In this document: piece after piece, positions 24,158 through 32,353 of the stretch
How positions within the stretch are numbered: the stretch's first letter is position 1
How the letters are laid out: every line of letters begins with the position of its first letter
Assembly (NCBI GenBank): GCA_934378195.1
Contig: CAKRPO010000023.1
Span: 1 to 35,408 of the forward strand
Direction of reading: 5' to 3'
Length of the DNA: 35,408 bases
From: an uncultured Blautia sp.
Lineage (GTDB): Bacteria > Bacillota > Clostridia > Lachnospirales > Lachnospiraceae
Translations under genes and position numbers: made by a program
Notes under the pieces: model-generated
Told to the model about the DNA's origin: nothing
The model's input: the letters and a program-made list of their open reading frames with translations, nothing else
The model's database searches: none

Positions 24158-25660
24158 ATGGCAAAGAAAAGAAAATGCGGCGTGCTGCTTCCGGTCAGCA
24201 GTCTGCCATCTAAATATGGTATCGGATGCTTTGACAAAAAAGCATATGAATTTGTAGATGCGCTGAAAGCAGCCGGTCAGAGTTACTGGCAGATTCTGCC
24301 GCTGGGACCGACCAGCTATGGAGATTCCCCGTACCAGTCATTCTCGACATTTGCAGGAAATCCGTACTTTATCAGTCTTGAAGAACTGATCAGGGAAGGG
24401 GTTCTGACGAAGAAAGAATGCGACAGCGTAGATTTTGGGGAAGATACTACAAGTGTTGACTATGCTAAATTATACGAAGGACGTATGATTCTTCTTCGCA
24501 AAGCATATGAACGAAGCAATATCTATATGGATCCGGAATTCCGAAAATTTCAGGAAGAAGAGGCATGGTGGTTGAAAGATTATGCGCTCTTTATGGCAGT
24601 GAAGAAACGCTTTGACGGTGTTTCATGGAGCGAATGGGCAGAGGATATCCGCCTTCGCTGGCAGAATGCTTTGGATTATTACAGAGAAGAAATGTACTTT
24701 GAAATTGAATTCCAGGAGTACATGCAGTTCAAATTCCGTCAGCAGTGGATGAAACTTAAATCTTATGCAAATGAAAATGGCATCCAGATCATTGGAGATA
24801 TCCCGATTTACGTAGCTATGGACAGCGCAGATACATGGGCGAATCCATGGCTCTTCAAACTCGATGAGAAAAATTGCCCGACACAGGTGGCAGGATGCCC
24901 TCCGGATGGATTTTCCGCGACAGGACAGCTCTGGGGAAATCCACTGTACAATTGGGAAGTACACCGCAATTCTGGATATGAATGGTGGATTAAACGAATT
25001 GCCAATTGCTTCCGTCTGTACGATGTCGTGAGAATTGACCATTTCCGTGGATTTGATGAATATTATGCAATTCCATACGGCGATAAGACCGCAGAAAACG
25101 GCTGGTGGGAAAAAGGACCTGGAATCGATCTGTTCCGTGCGATTTCTGCAAGTCTTGGCGACAGAGAAATCATTGCAGAGGATCTTGGTTATATGACCGA
25201 TACTGTAAAACAGCTTGTAGAAGAGAGCGGCTATCCAAACATGAAAGTCATTGAGTTTGCATTCGATGAGCGTGATACCGGAAATGCCAGTGACTACCTG
25301 CCACACAACTATCCAAGAAATTGTGTTGTTTATACAGGAACACATGATAATGAGACACTGCTTTCCTGGCTGGACGATATCACTCCGGCAGAGCGAAGAC
25401 AGGTGCGTAAATATCTGAATAATTTCAGGGATTCTGGTAAAGAATTGTGTGATGATCTGATATGTCTGGTAATGCAGAGCGTTGCAGATCTCTGTATTGT
25501 ACCGATGCAGGATTACCTGGGACTTGATAATTCCGCACGAATGAACCAGCCATCCACACTCGGAAAGAACTGGAAGTGGAGACTAAAAGAAGGACAGTTT
25601 ACAACAGAGCTCCAGGAAGATATGCTGGAACTGGCAACACGCTACGGAAGAAGATCATAA
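24158..25660 (+). CDS. malQ: 4-alpha-glucanotransferase (amylomaltase, GH77)
   Basis: 500 aa, close to the usual bacterial length without a long N-terminal insert. It moves maltosyl and longer glucan units between chains, recycling malto-oligosaccharides in glycogen/starch use in the cytosol. Visible family motifs: LPVSSLPSKYGIGCF, QILPLGPTSYGDSPYQS, PIYVAMDSADTWANPWLF, RIDHFRGF with nucleophile D294, AEDLG with acid/base E341, and THDNETLLSW with D397. AGGGAGG lies 8 bases before the ATG. It stands alone with its own terminator, not in an operon with the transporter genes that follow; glgB is nearby on the other strand. Confidence 0.97.
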   Translation: MAKKRKCGVLLPVSSLPSKYGIGCFDKKAYEFVDALKAAGQSYWQILPLGPTSYGDSPYQSFSTFAGNPYFISLEELIREGVLTKKECDSVDFGEDTTSVDYAKLYEGRMILLRKAYERSNIYMDPEFRKFQEEEAWWLKDYALFMAVKKRFDGVSWSEWAEDIRLRWQNALDYYREEMYFEIEFQEYMQFKFRQQWMKLKSYANENGIQIIGDIPIYVAMDSADTWANPWLFKLDEKNCPTQVAGCPPDGFSATGQLWGNPLYNWEVHRNSGYEWWIKRIANCFRLYDVVRIDHFRGFDEYYAIPYGDKTAENGWWEKGPGIDLFRAISASLGDREIIAEDLGYMTDTVKQLVEESGYPNMKVIEFAFDERDTGNASDYLPHNYPRNCVVYTGTHDNETLLSWLDDITPAERRQVRKYLNNFRDSGKELCDDLICLVMQSVADLCIVPMQDYLGLDNSARMNQPSTLGKNWKWRLKEGQFTTELQEDMLELATRYGRRS

Positions 25661-25667
25661 AATAACG

Positions 25668-25700
25668 AAAAGAGCTGCCTGAAAATGAGCAGCTCTTTTT
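25668..25700 (+). terminator. Rho-independent terminator of malQ
   Basis: A 10-bp perfect stem (25669-25678 with 25689-25698, aaagagctgc / gcagctcttt) with a 10-base loop, ending in TTTTT, 8 bases after the malQ stop. Confidence 0.9.
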
Positions 25701-25701
25701 G

Positions 25702-25730
25702 TTGCTGAAAAACATGTATTATAGTACAAT
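25702..25730 (+). promoter_or_regulatory. Promoter of the ThrE-type gene pair
   Basis: TTGCTG (25702-25707) and TACAAT (25725-25730) with a 17-base spacer, just after the malQ terminator and 21 bases before the start codon. The -10 lies in a 17-base element shared with 591-607. Confidence 0.6.
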
Positions 25731-25751
25731 AAGTTCAAAGGAGGAACTTGT

Positions 25752-26516
25752 ATGCAGACAGCGAAAGATTATTTGCATGTTTTTCTTGATATGGGTGATG
25801 CACTGTTAAACAGTGGTGCGGAGATCTTCCGGGTGGAGGATACACTGAACCGGATGGGCTATGCCTGTGGAGCTACTCAGATGAATGTTTTCGTGATCAC
25901 TTCCAGTATTGTGATTACGATGGAATTTCCCGGAGAAGGAGCGAGGACGCAGACCCGCCGAATCAGGGAAGATGGTGGAAACGATTTTACGAAACTGGAG
26001 AAATTAAATGATCTAAGTCGACGCTTTTGCAAACAGCCTGTTTCAGCAGCAGAGCTTCGAAAAGAATTTGAGAAGATCAATGCGTATAAACCGAAGCCGA
26101 CGTGGAAGCTTCTTGGAAGCCTTCTGGCGGCCTGCAGTTTTGCACTTTTTTATGGCGGAAGCATTTCAGATGCCATTGCAGCAGGACTTGGGGCTGCTCT
26201 GATCTGGGGACTACAGCAATATTTTCGACCGGTGTGTATGAATGAAGTGACTTTTCAGTTTGCGGCCTCTTTTCTTACTGGCTGTGTAATCTGTATGCTT
26301 ACCCTGATTTGTCCATTTCTTCATATGGACAAGATTATGATTGGTGATATTATGCTGCTGATTCCAGGGCTTATGTCTACAAATGCTATCCAGGATGTAT
26401 TGATTGGCGACACACTTTCCGGAATTATCCGTCTGATTGCTGCGTTACTTCTTGCAGCGGCACTGGCACTTGGATTTATGGGTGCAATTCTTCTGTTTAG
26501 GAGGCTGGGGCTTTGA
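25752..26516 (+). CDS. Threonine/serine exporter, large subunit (ThrE N-terminal type)
   Basis: 254 aa. The cytosolic N-terminal part (about 1-110) carries the ThrE/DUF1212 signature LLNSGAEIFRVEDTLNRMGYACG and TRRIREDGGNDFTKLEKLN. About five membrane helices follow, including KLLGSLLAACSFALFYGG and IMLLIPGLMSTNAIQDVLIGDTLSG. In actinobacteria ThrE is one protein; in Firmicutes it is often split, as here. It would export threonine, serine or similar small molecules together with the next gene product. AAGGAGG is 8 bases before the ATG. Substrate is inferred from the family name. Confidence 0.88.
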   Translation: MQTAKDYLHVFLDMGDALLNSGAEIFRVEDTLNRMGYACGATQMNVFVITSSIVITMEFPGEGARTQTRRIREDGGNDFTKLEKLNDLSRRFCKQPVSAAELRKEFEKINAYKPKPTWKLLGSLLAACSFALFYGGSISDAIAAGLGAALIWGLQQYFRPVCMNEVTFQFAASFLTGCVICMLTLICPFLHMDKIMIGDIMLLIPGLMSTNAIQDVLIGDTLSGIIRLIAALLLAAALALGFMGAILLFRRLGL

Positions 26517-26965
26517 ACACAACAATCGTAATACAGCTGATTACCGGAGCACTTGGTTCCGTGGGATTTGGAATTCTCTTCCATATGAAAAAGAAATACC
26601 TGCCTTTGGCCGCAGTCGGCGGTTTCTTAAGCTGGCTGGTATTCCTTCTGGGAAAAGGACTCTGGGGAAATGTTTTTCTTCCGGCACTGCTGGCCGGCTT
26701 TATTGTAGATGTGTATGCGGAAATTCTTGCAAGAATCTGTAAAGAAACATCTACCTCTTTTTTTGTGACTTCTGTTATTCCGTTGATTCCCGGAAGTACA
26801 CTTTATTATTGCATGAATAGTATAGTGGAGGGAAATATGGTGCGTGCACTGGAATATGGACGAGATACCTTTCTCTTTGCCTTTGGAATTGCAGCGGGAA
26901 TGAGCATTGCGTGGGCAATCTGTTATTTCCTCAGAAGTATAAAGAAAAATAGAATCATAAATTAA
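26513..26965 (+). CDS. Threonine/serine exporter, small subunit (ThrE_2 type)
   Basis: 150 aa, TTG start overlapping the previous stop by 4 bases (TTGA), with AGGAGG 10 bases upstream. Almost entirely hydrophobic, four to five helices (ITGALGSVGFGILF, LPALLAGFIVDVYAEILA, VIPLIPGSTLYYCMNSIVEGN, FAFGIAAGMSIAWAICYFL). The IPGS-x-LYY motif is typical of this small ThrE half (DUF3815). Tight overlap supports a two-subunit complex. Confidence 0.87.
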   Translation: MNTTIVIQLITGALGSVGFGILFHMKKKYLPLAAVGGFLSWLVFLLGKGLWGNVFLPALLAGFIVDVYAEILARICKETSTSFFVTSVIPLIPGSTLYYCMNSIVEGNMVRALEYGRDTFLFAFGIAAGMSIAWAICYFLRSIKKNRIIN

Positions 26966-26972
26966 GATAAAT

Positions 26973-27008
26973 CAGGGCTGCGGTCACCATCAGGTAATCG
27001 CAGCCCTG
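26973..27008. terminator. Hairpin between convergent ThrE and glgB genes
   Basis: A perfect 10-bp stem, cagggctgcg (26973-26982) with cgcagccctg (26999-27008), around a 16-base loop. T runs are weak on both sides, so it is a terminator by position more than by consensus. Confidence 0.6.
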
Positions 27009-27026
27009 TAAAGTTAAGATAATATA

Positions 27027-28811
27027 TTATTCAGCAAGATAATAAACGGAAGAGTACGGCGGCAGGGTCAGAACGATTTTGCCGTCTTTTATTGTTTTTG
27101 TGGCACTTTTACGTTTCTGGGTTCCGCCATAAATCGCCAGATTGCTGTTCAGGAGTTCTTTTAATTTCTGTGCATCAGAAATGTGCAGTTCATATACCTG
27201 TTCCTGATCGGAGAAGTTGAACAGAGAAATAATGCGCTCTTTTTTACTGAGGCGTTCAAATACATAGATGCAGCATCCTTCCTGATGGCAGTCGATCCAC
27301 TGGAAACCATCTGCTTCATAATCCTTTTCCCAGAGGGCAGAATGTTCCAGATACAGTTTGTTCAGATCTTTCATGAAACGGGCAAAAGCCTCATGTGCCG
27401 GATAATCCAGAAGTATCCAGTCCTGTTCACGCTTTTCATCCCATTCACGGAACTGGCCGATTTCATTTCCCATGAAATTCAGTTTTTTGCCCGGATGTGC
27501 ATACATGTACATGTAGAGCGAACGTGCCTGCGGGAATTTGTATTCGTAGTCACCGCTCATTTTCTGCATGATCGTAGCCTTGCCGTGAACGACCTCATCA
27601 TGAGACAGTGGTAGCAGGAAACGGGCATCATAATAATACATCATGGAGAAAGTAAGATTGTGATAATTTTCGGAACGGTATTCCGGAGCGGTGCGGAAAT
27701 AATTCAGCGTATCATTCATCCAGCCCATATCCCATTTGTAATCAAAACCAAGTCCACCCTGATCGACCGGATCGGTTACTTTCGGGAAAGAGGTGGAATC
27801 TTCAGCGGCAAGGATTACAGAAGGATACATACCTTTCAGTCCCTGATTCATATACTGCAGGAACTCGACAGCGTTGAGGTTCACACCTCTTGCCGGATCG
27901 CCCTGCCAGTAGATGGCACGACTGATGGCATCCATACGGATACCGTCCATATGAAATTCACTGATCCAGTAATTGGCACAGGACTGCAGGAAGCTTCGGG
28001 TTTCGCCGCGGGAATGCATGAAGTTGCAGCTTCCCCATTCACTGACACCGACGGCTGAATTTGGATATTCATAAAGTGCGGTTCCGTCATAATTTGCCAG
28101 TCCATAAGCGTCTACAGCAAAGTGAACCGGAACAAAATCCATCAGTACACCGATGTTATGTTTGTGGCAGGCATCGATGAATGCCTTAAGCTGATCAGCT
28201 GTTCCGTATCGGGAAGTCGGACTGAAAAATCCGGTTGCCTGATAGCCCCAGGATTCATCGCATGGATATTCATTCAGAGGCATGATTTCCAGATAGTTGT
28301 AACCGTTTTTGACCAGATATGGAATCAGAATGTCGATCATTTCTTCATAATTGTACCAGTCATCTGCCTTGTCAGAAGGCTTGCGGAAAGAACCAAAATG
28401 AATCTCATATATGTTGAGCGGTTTCTTTCGACAGTCACTGCGGTTCTGCATCCACTGGCTGTCTTTAAATTTGTATTTTGATATGTCGCGAATGATAGAA
28501 GCACTGTTCGGTCGAAGTTCCATACCGAAGCCATAAGGGTCGCAGTGCTCGACTGCATTGCCGTTGCGGTCATAGATTCTGTATTTGTACATCTGGCCGG
28601 ATTTTGCCTGCGGAACATAGCATTCCCAGAAATTGCCGTCGGAAACTTTGTTCATTTCCCATTCCTGCCATTCGTTGAATTCTCCGATCAGGGTGATACG
28701 GGAAGCAGAAGGCGCAAAAGTGCGAAAAGTTACGCCTTTTTCTTCTACATGTGCACCGAGATATTTATAAGCATCAAAAATTTTTCCTGTATAAAATCCA
28801 TAAAAATCCAT
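27027..28811 (-). CDS. glgB: 1,4-alpha-glucan branching enzyme (GH13)
   Basis: 594 aa; makes alpha-1,6 branches in glycogen. An N-terminal CBM48-like module (GVTFRTFAPSASRITLIGEFNEWQ) precedes the (beta/alpha)8 barrel with GIRMDAISRAIYW (nucleophile D294), LAAEDSTSFP (acid/base E337) and LPLSHDEVVHGK. A C-terminal beta domain follows. It lacks the extra N1 module, hence shorter than the E. coli form. I chose ATG 28811 because AAGGAG is 6 bases upstream; starts at 28814 and 28838 are also in frame. It converges with the ThrE pair and diverges from the TetR gene across 192 bases that contain several dyads. Confidence 0.95.
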   Translation of the reverse strand: MDFYGFYTGKIFDAYKYLGAHVEEKGVTFRTFAPSASRITLIGEFNEWQEWEMNKVSDGNFWECYVPQAKSGQMYKYRIYDRNGNAVEHCDPYGFGMELRPNSASIIRDISKYKFKDSQWMQNRSDCRKKPLNIYEIHFGSFRKPSDKADDWYNYEEMIDILIPYLVKNGYNYLEIMPLNEYPCDESWGYQATGFFSPTSRYGTADQLKAFIDACHKHNIGVLMDFVPVHFAVDAYGLANYDGTALYEYPNSAVGVSEWGSCNFMHSRGETRSFLQSCANYWISEFHMDGIRMDAISRAIYWQGDPARGVNLNAVEFLQYMNQGLKGMYPSVILAAEDSTSFPKVTDPVDQGGLGFDYKWDMGWMNDTLNYFRTAPEYRSENYHNLTFSMMYYYDARFLLPLSHDEVVHGKATIMQKMSGDYEYKFPQARSLYMYMYAHPGKKLNFMGNEIGQFREWDEKREQDWILLDYPAHEAFARFMKDLNKLYLEHSALWEKDYEADGFQWIDCHQEGCCIYVFERLSKKERIISLFNFSDQEQVYELHISDAQKLKELLNSNLAIYGGTQKRKSATKTIKDGKIVLTLPPYSSVYYLAE

Positions 28812-28852
28812 CATATTCTCCTTGTAGATAATAGACATTAGTTGCTTTTTTG

Positions 28853-28882
28853 AGTATACTAAAAGGTAAAAGCGCGGAGCAA
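28853..28882 (-). promoter_or_regulatory. Probable glgB promoter
   Basis: On the minus strand TTGCTC (complement of 28877-28882) and TATACT (complement of 28853-28858) are 18 bases apart, 42 bases before the chosen glgB start. A small GCGGA-gcaa-TCCGC hairpin (28874-28887) overlaps the -35 region. Confidence 0.45.
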
Positions 28883-28929
28883 TCCGCAGGTACTATAGTT
28901 ACTTTATACTAAAGAAACAGGGGGATTGT

Positions 28930-28987
28930 CCACCGACGATTTCATATAAAAGGTGGATAACCGACGATTTATCAAATCTGTCGGTTA
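28930..28987. promoter_or_regulatory. Probable TetR operator region
   Basis: A dyad TAACCGAC (28958-28965) with GTCGGTTA (28980-28987), also pairing ATTT with AAAT near its centre, lies just before the TetR ribosome binding site. A partial direct copy (ACCGACGATTT, 28932-28942) lies 29 bases upstream, flanked by CCACC (28930-28934) and GGTGG (28952-28956). The layout fits autorepression by the TetR protein. Confidence 0.6.
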
Positions 28988-29003
28988 AAGGAGAAGAGAA
29001 AAT

Positions 29004-29561
29004 ATGGATATCAGAGTAGAAAAAACAGAAAAGGCTATTCGGAATGCATTTCTGGAATTACGATCCGCGAAGCCGCTGGAGAAAATTACGGTAAAAGAGC
29101 TGTGCAGTCTGGCGTGCATCAATAAATCGACTTTTTACAGTCATTATGAGGATATTTATGCACTTTCGCAGAGGTTGGAATCAGAGACGATCACGGCTGT
29201 GCTCAAAAACATTTCCAGTCAGCAGGAGTCACCGTTTAAAAATCCGGATGTGTTTACGCGAAATCTTTATATGGCATTGGTGTCCAACAATTCACTGATC
29301 AATATCCTGTTTTCCGGTACAGAAAAAAGTCATCTCGGTGACTGCCTGGAGACAGAACTCAAACGTTTGATCATAGAAAAGTTTCCAGAGTATAATAAAG
29401 ATCCAGAGAAAGATATTATGCTTTCCTTCTGTATTCAGGGATGCTTCCATGCATATCTGAATAATCAGAAAAATGATCTGGATACACTGATCCATGTCAG
29501 TGAGATGATTGTGCGGAAACTGGCCCCTTTATATATGGAAGAAAGAAGAGAACATAAATGA
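29004..29561 (+). CDS. TetR/AcrR family regulator
   Basis: 185 aa. The N-terminal helix-turn-helix (residues about 5-52) reads KAIRNAFLELRSAKPLEKITVKELCSLACINKSTFYSHYED, the TetR signature. The rest is an all-helical ligand/dimer domain (SETITAVLKNI, NLYMALVSNNSLINILF, FCIQGCFHAYL). AAAGGAG is 9 bases upstream of the ATG. It overlaps the next gene by 4 bases (ATGA), so it is the first gene of a five-gene operon and probably represses it through the dyads in its own leader. The ligand is unknown. Confidence 0.9.
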   Translation: MDIRVEKTEKAIRNAFLELRSAKPLEKITVKELCSLACINKSTFYSHYEDIYALSQRLESETITAVLKNISSQQESPFKNPDVFTRNLYMALVSNNSLINILFSGTEKSHLGDCLETELKRLIIEKFPEYNKDPEKDIMLSFCIQGCFHAYLNNQKNDLDTLIHVSEMIVRKLAPLYMEERREHK

Positions 29562-32353
29562 AGAAACTGGTTATTGGAATTCTGGCACACGTTGATGCCG
29601 GAAAGACAACCTTGTCCGAAGAGCTTCTGTATCTGTGCGGTGAGATCAGGCAGATTGGCCGTGTAGATCACGGAGATGCTTTTCTGGACACATATGAACT
29701 GGAAAAAGAACGTGGCATCACTATTTTTTCCAAACAGGCGAGACTTAAAACAAAGGATATGGAAGTAACACTTCTGGATACTCCGGGACATGTGGATTTT
29801 TCAGCAGAGATGGAACGCACCCTGCAGGTTCTGGATTATGCGATTCTGGTGATCAATGGCATGGATGGTGTACAGAGTCACACGATGACTTTGTGGAGAC
29901 TTCTGGAGAGATATCAGATTCCTACATTCCTGTTTGTCAATAAGATGGATCAGCAGGGCACAGATCATGATACGCTGTTGAATGATTTGAAACAACATTT
30001 GGATGAGAATTGTGTGGATTTTGGAAGAGCAAAAGATATCAATTCTGAAGAGGCAGATTCCGACACGTATGAACTGACTTCGGAACAGCTGGAGAACATT
30101 TCAGTCTGTGAAGATGACCTTCTGGAAACATACCTGGAAACAGGAACTGTCGAAGAGCGTGACATTGCACGTTTGATTGTAGAGAGAAAAATCTTCCCAT
30201 GTTATTTTGGTTCTGCACTTAAAGAAAAAGGCGTTAAGGATTTCTGGAATGGTGTGCAGCAATATACAGCAGAACCAAAGCGTCCGACAGAATTTGGCGC
30301 AAAAGTATTCAAGATTGCCAGAGATGAACAGGGAAATCGCCTTACGTATATGAAAATCACAGGAGGAAGCCTTAAAGTAAAGACGCTGCTTTCTTCAAAA
30401 GCGAGTGGACAGAGTCTGCCGGGACGAAAGGCAGAGAACACAGACTGGGAAGAAAAAGCAGACCAGATCCGTCTGTATTCCGGGGCAAAATATGAACTGA
30501 CACCGGAGGCAGAAGCTGGAGTTGTCTGTGCTGTAACGGGACTTACGAGAACATACCCGGGCGAGGGACTGGGAATTGAACAGGAGTCAGAACTTCCGGT
30601 TCTGGAACCTGTCCTGAACTATCAGATCATTCTTCCGGATGACTGTGATCCACACCAGATGCTGCAAAAATTGCGTCAGCTGGAGGAGGAAGAACCACAG
30701 CTTCATATTCTCTGGGACAGTCAGCTGGCGGAAATTCATGCACAGCTGATGGGGGAAGTGCAGATTGAGATTCTGAAAAAAATGATATGGGACCGTTTTC
30801 ATGTGGCGGTGGAATTCGGTGCCGGAAGTATTGTGTATAAAGAAACCGTCGCAGAACCAGTAGAAGGCGTGGGGCATTTTGAGCCGCTTCGTCATTATGC
30901 AGAAGTACACCTTCTGATCGAGCCGGGGGAACCGGGCAGCGGATGTCAGTTTTTTACGGCATGCAGCGAGGATGTCCTTGCACGTAACTGGCAGAGACTG
31001 ATCCTCACACATCTCGAAGAAAAAGAACATATCGGTGTATTGACAGGATCCCCCCTTACGGATGTGCAGATTACAATCCTTACCGGACGGGCACATGCGA
31101 AACATACAGAAGGCGGTGATTTCCGACAGGCAACTTACCGTGCTGTCCGTCAAGGACTTCGCAAAGCGCGAAACATTCTTCTGGAACCATATTATGAGTT
31201 CCGGCTGGAAGTACCGGCAGAGATGATCGGTCGCGCAATGGCGGATGTACAGAAGATGCAGGGAACGTTTGAGGCACCAGAAGTAGAGGGAGAAACTGCA
31301 ATTCTCAAAGGGACTGCGGCAGTTGCGCAGATGCGGGATTATCAGAAAGAAGTGGTTTCCTATACACATGGAACGGGCAAACTTTTCTGTAATCTCAAAG
31401 GCTATGCTCCGTGCAAGAATCAGGATGAGATCGTGCAGAAGATTGGATATGATCCGGAAGCAGATCTGGAAAATCCGACAGGCTCCGTATTCTGTGCACA
31501 TGGAGCAGGATTTGTCGTATCGTGGGATCAGGTGGAAGATTACATGCATCTGCATAGTGGTGTGGATATGGACGAACTGGACAGTGAGAACTGGTATGAA
31601 GATGTGGAAAGTGCGGAAAATCCGGGTACAGCGGTGGATAACAGAGCTGTTTCCAGAAACATCGGTGGAAAAAACAGCAAATTTTCCTACAGTGGAAGTT
31701 ATGAAGAGGAAGAAGAGCTGCAGGCAATCTTTGAGCGTACCTTTGGACCGGTAAAGCGTGAACGTGCAGCTTTCCAGAAAAAAACAGTTCACAGTTCAGC
31801 GCCGACTACCCGTTACAGAGCCGGCAAGCCACGACAGGATGAGTATCTTCTGGTGGATGGATACAATATTATTTTTTCATGGGAAGAACTGAACGAACTC
31901 GCGAAAGAAAACATTCATGCAGCCTGTGACAAGCTGATGGATATCTTAAGTAATTATCAGGGGTATCGCAAATGTACGCTGATTCTTGTCTTTGATGCCT
32001 ACAAAGTGGAGGGACATGCAGAAGAAGTCATTCCGTATCATAATATCTATGTGGTTTATACGAAAGAGGCTGAGACGGCAGATCAGTATATTGAAAAGAC
32101 GGTCCACAGGATCGGCAGACAGTATCAGGTAACGGTTGCGACTTCCGACGGGCTGGAACAGGTTATTATTATGGGACAGGGAGCTCACAGAATCTCTGCA
32201 CAGGGCCTGAAAAAAGAGATAGAAGATACGGAAAAAACTGCCAGAGAAGAATGGCATCAGCGCAGGCAGAGCAGTAAAACATATCTGTTTGACCATATGT
32301 CAGAGGAGATGCAGGAGCAGATGGAAAAAATCCGTCTGGGGGAAAACAAATGA
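29558..32353 (+). CDS. TetM/EF-G-like translational GTPase fused to a Rae1/YacP-like NYN nuclease
   Basis: 931 aa. Residues 1-690 follow the TetM/EF-G plan: G1 AHVDAGKTT (10-18), G2 ERGITI, G3 DTPGHVDF, G4 NKMD, then domain II and the EF-G-like domains III-V (GVGHFEPLRHYAEVHLLIEPG, GSPLTDVQITIL, LLEPYYEFRLEVPAEMIGRAM, LKGYAPC). The domain IV loop reads RAHAKHTEGGDF and lacks the YSPVST loop that TetM pushes into the tetracycline site. After a linker (about 690-760), residues 761-900 match the YacP/Rae1 PIN-like nuclease: LLVDGYN (D767), LVFDAYKV, TKEAETADQYIEK, VATSDGLEQ, GQGAHRISA. Rae1 of Bacillus cuts mRNA in the ribosomal A site. The fusion would place such a nuclease on a GTPase that enters the same site. 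Stand-alone TetM and EF-G are about 640-700 aa. Not a typical tetracycline resistance gene. Confidence 0.9.
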   Translation: MKKLVIGILAHVDAGKTTLSEELLYLCGEIRQIGRVDHGDAFLDTYELEKERGITIFSKQARLKTKDMEVTLLDTPGHVDFSAEMERTLQVLDYAILVINGMDGVQSHTMTLWRLLERYQIPTFLFVNKMDQQGTDHDTLLNDLKQHLDENCVDFGRAKDINSEEADSDTYELTSEQLENISVCEDDLLETYLETGTVEERDIARLIVERKIFPCYFGSALKEKGVKDFWNGVQQYTAEPKRPTEFGAKVFKIARDEQGNRLTYMKITGGSLKVKTLLSSKASGQSLPGRKAENTDWEEKADQIRLYSGAKYELTPEAEAGVVCAVTGLTRTYPGEGLGIEQESELPVLEPVLNYQIILPDDCDPHQMLQKLRQLEEEEPQLHILWDSQLAEIHAQLMGEVQIEILKKMIWDRFHVAVEFGAGSIVYKETVAEPVEGVGHFEPLRHYAEVHLLIEPGEPGSGCQFFTACSEDVLARNWQRLILTHLEEKEHIGVLTGSPLTDVQITILTGRAHAKHTEGGDFRQATYRAVRQGLRKARNILLEPYYEFRLEVPAEMIGRAMADVQKMQGTFEAPEVEGETAILKGTAAVAQMRDYQKEVVSYTHGTGKLFCNLKGYAPCKNQDEIVQKIGYDPEADLENPTGSVFCAHGAGFVVSWDQVEDYMHLHSGVDMDELDSENWYEDVESAENPGTAVDNRAVSRNIGGKNSKFSYSGSYEEEEELQAIFERTFGPVKRERAAFQKKTVHSSAPTTRYRAGKPRQDEYLLVDGYNIIFSWEELNELAKENIHAACDKLMDILSNYQGYRKCTLILVFDAYKVEGHAEEVIPYHNIYVVYTKEAETADQYIEKTVHRIGRQYQVTVATSDGLEQVIIMGQGAHRISAQGLKKEIEDTEKTAREEWHQRRQSSKTYLFDHMSEEMQEQMEKIRLGENK

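Noticed and set aside
24623..25345. 240-codon minus-strand frame
   Set aside because: Antisense to malQ, whose motifs are all intact on the plus strand.
30587..31792. 401-codon open frame on the minus strand
   Set aside because: It lies wholly inside the GTPase/nuclease gene, its product is rich in Phe/Cys/His as expected of an antisense shadow, and it has no ribosome binding site or family match.
29558..32353. Tetracycline resistance gene
   Set aside because: The GTPase part is TetM-like, but the domain IV drug-site loop is absent and a nuclease domain is fused, so resistance is not supported.
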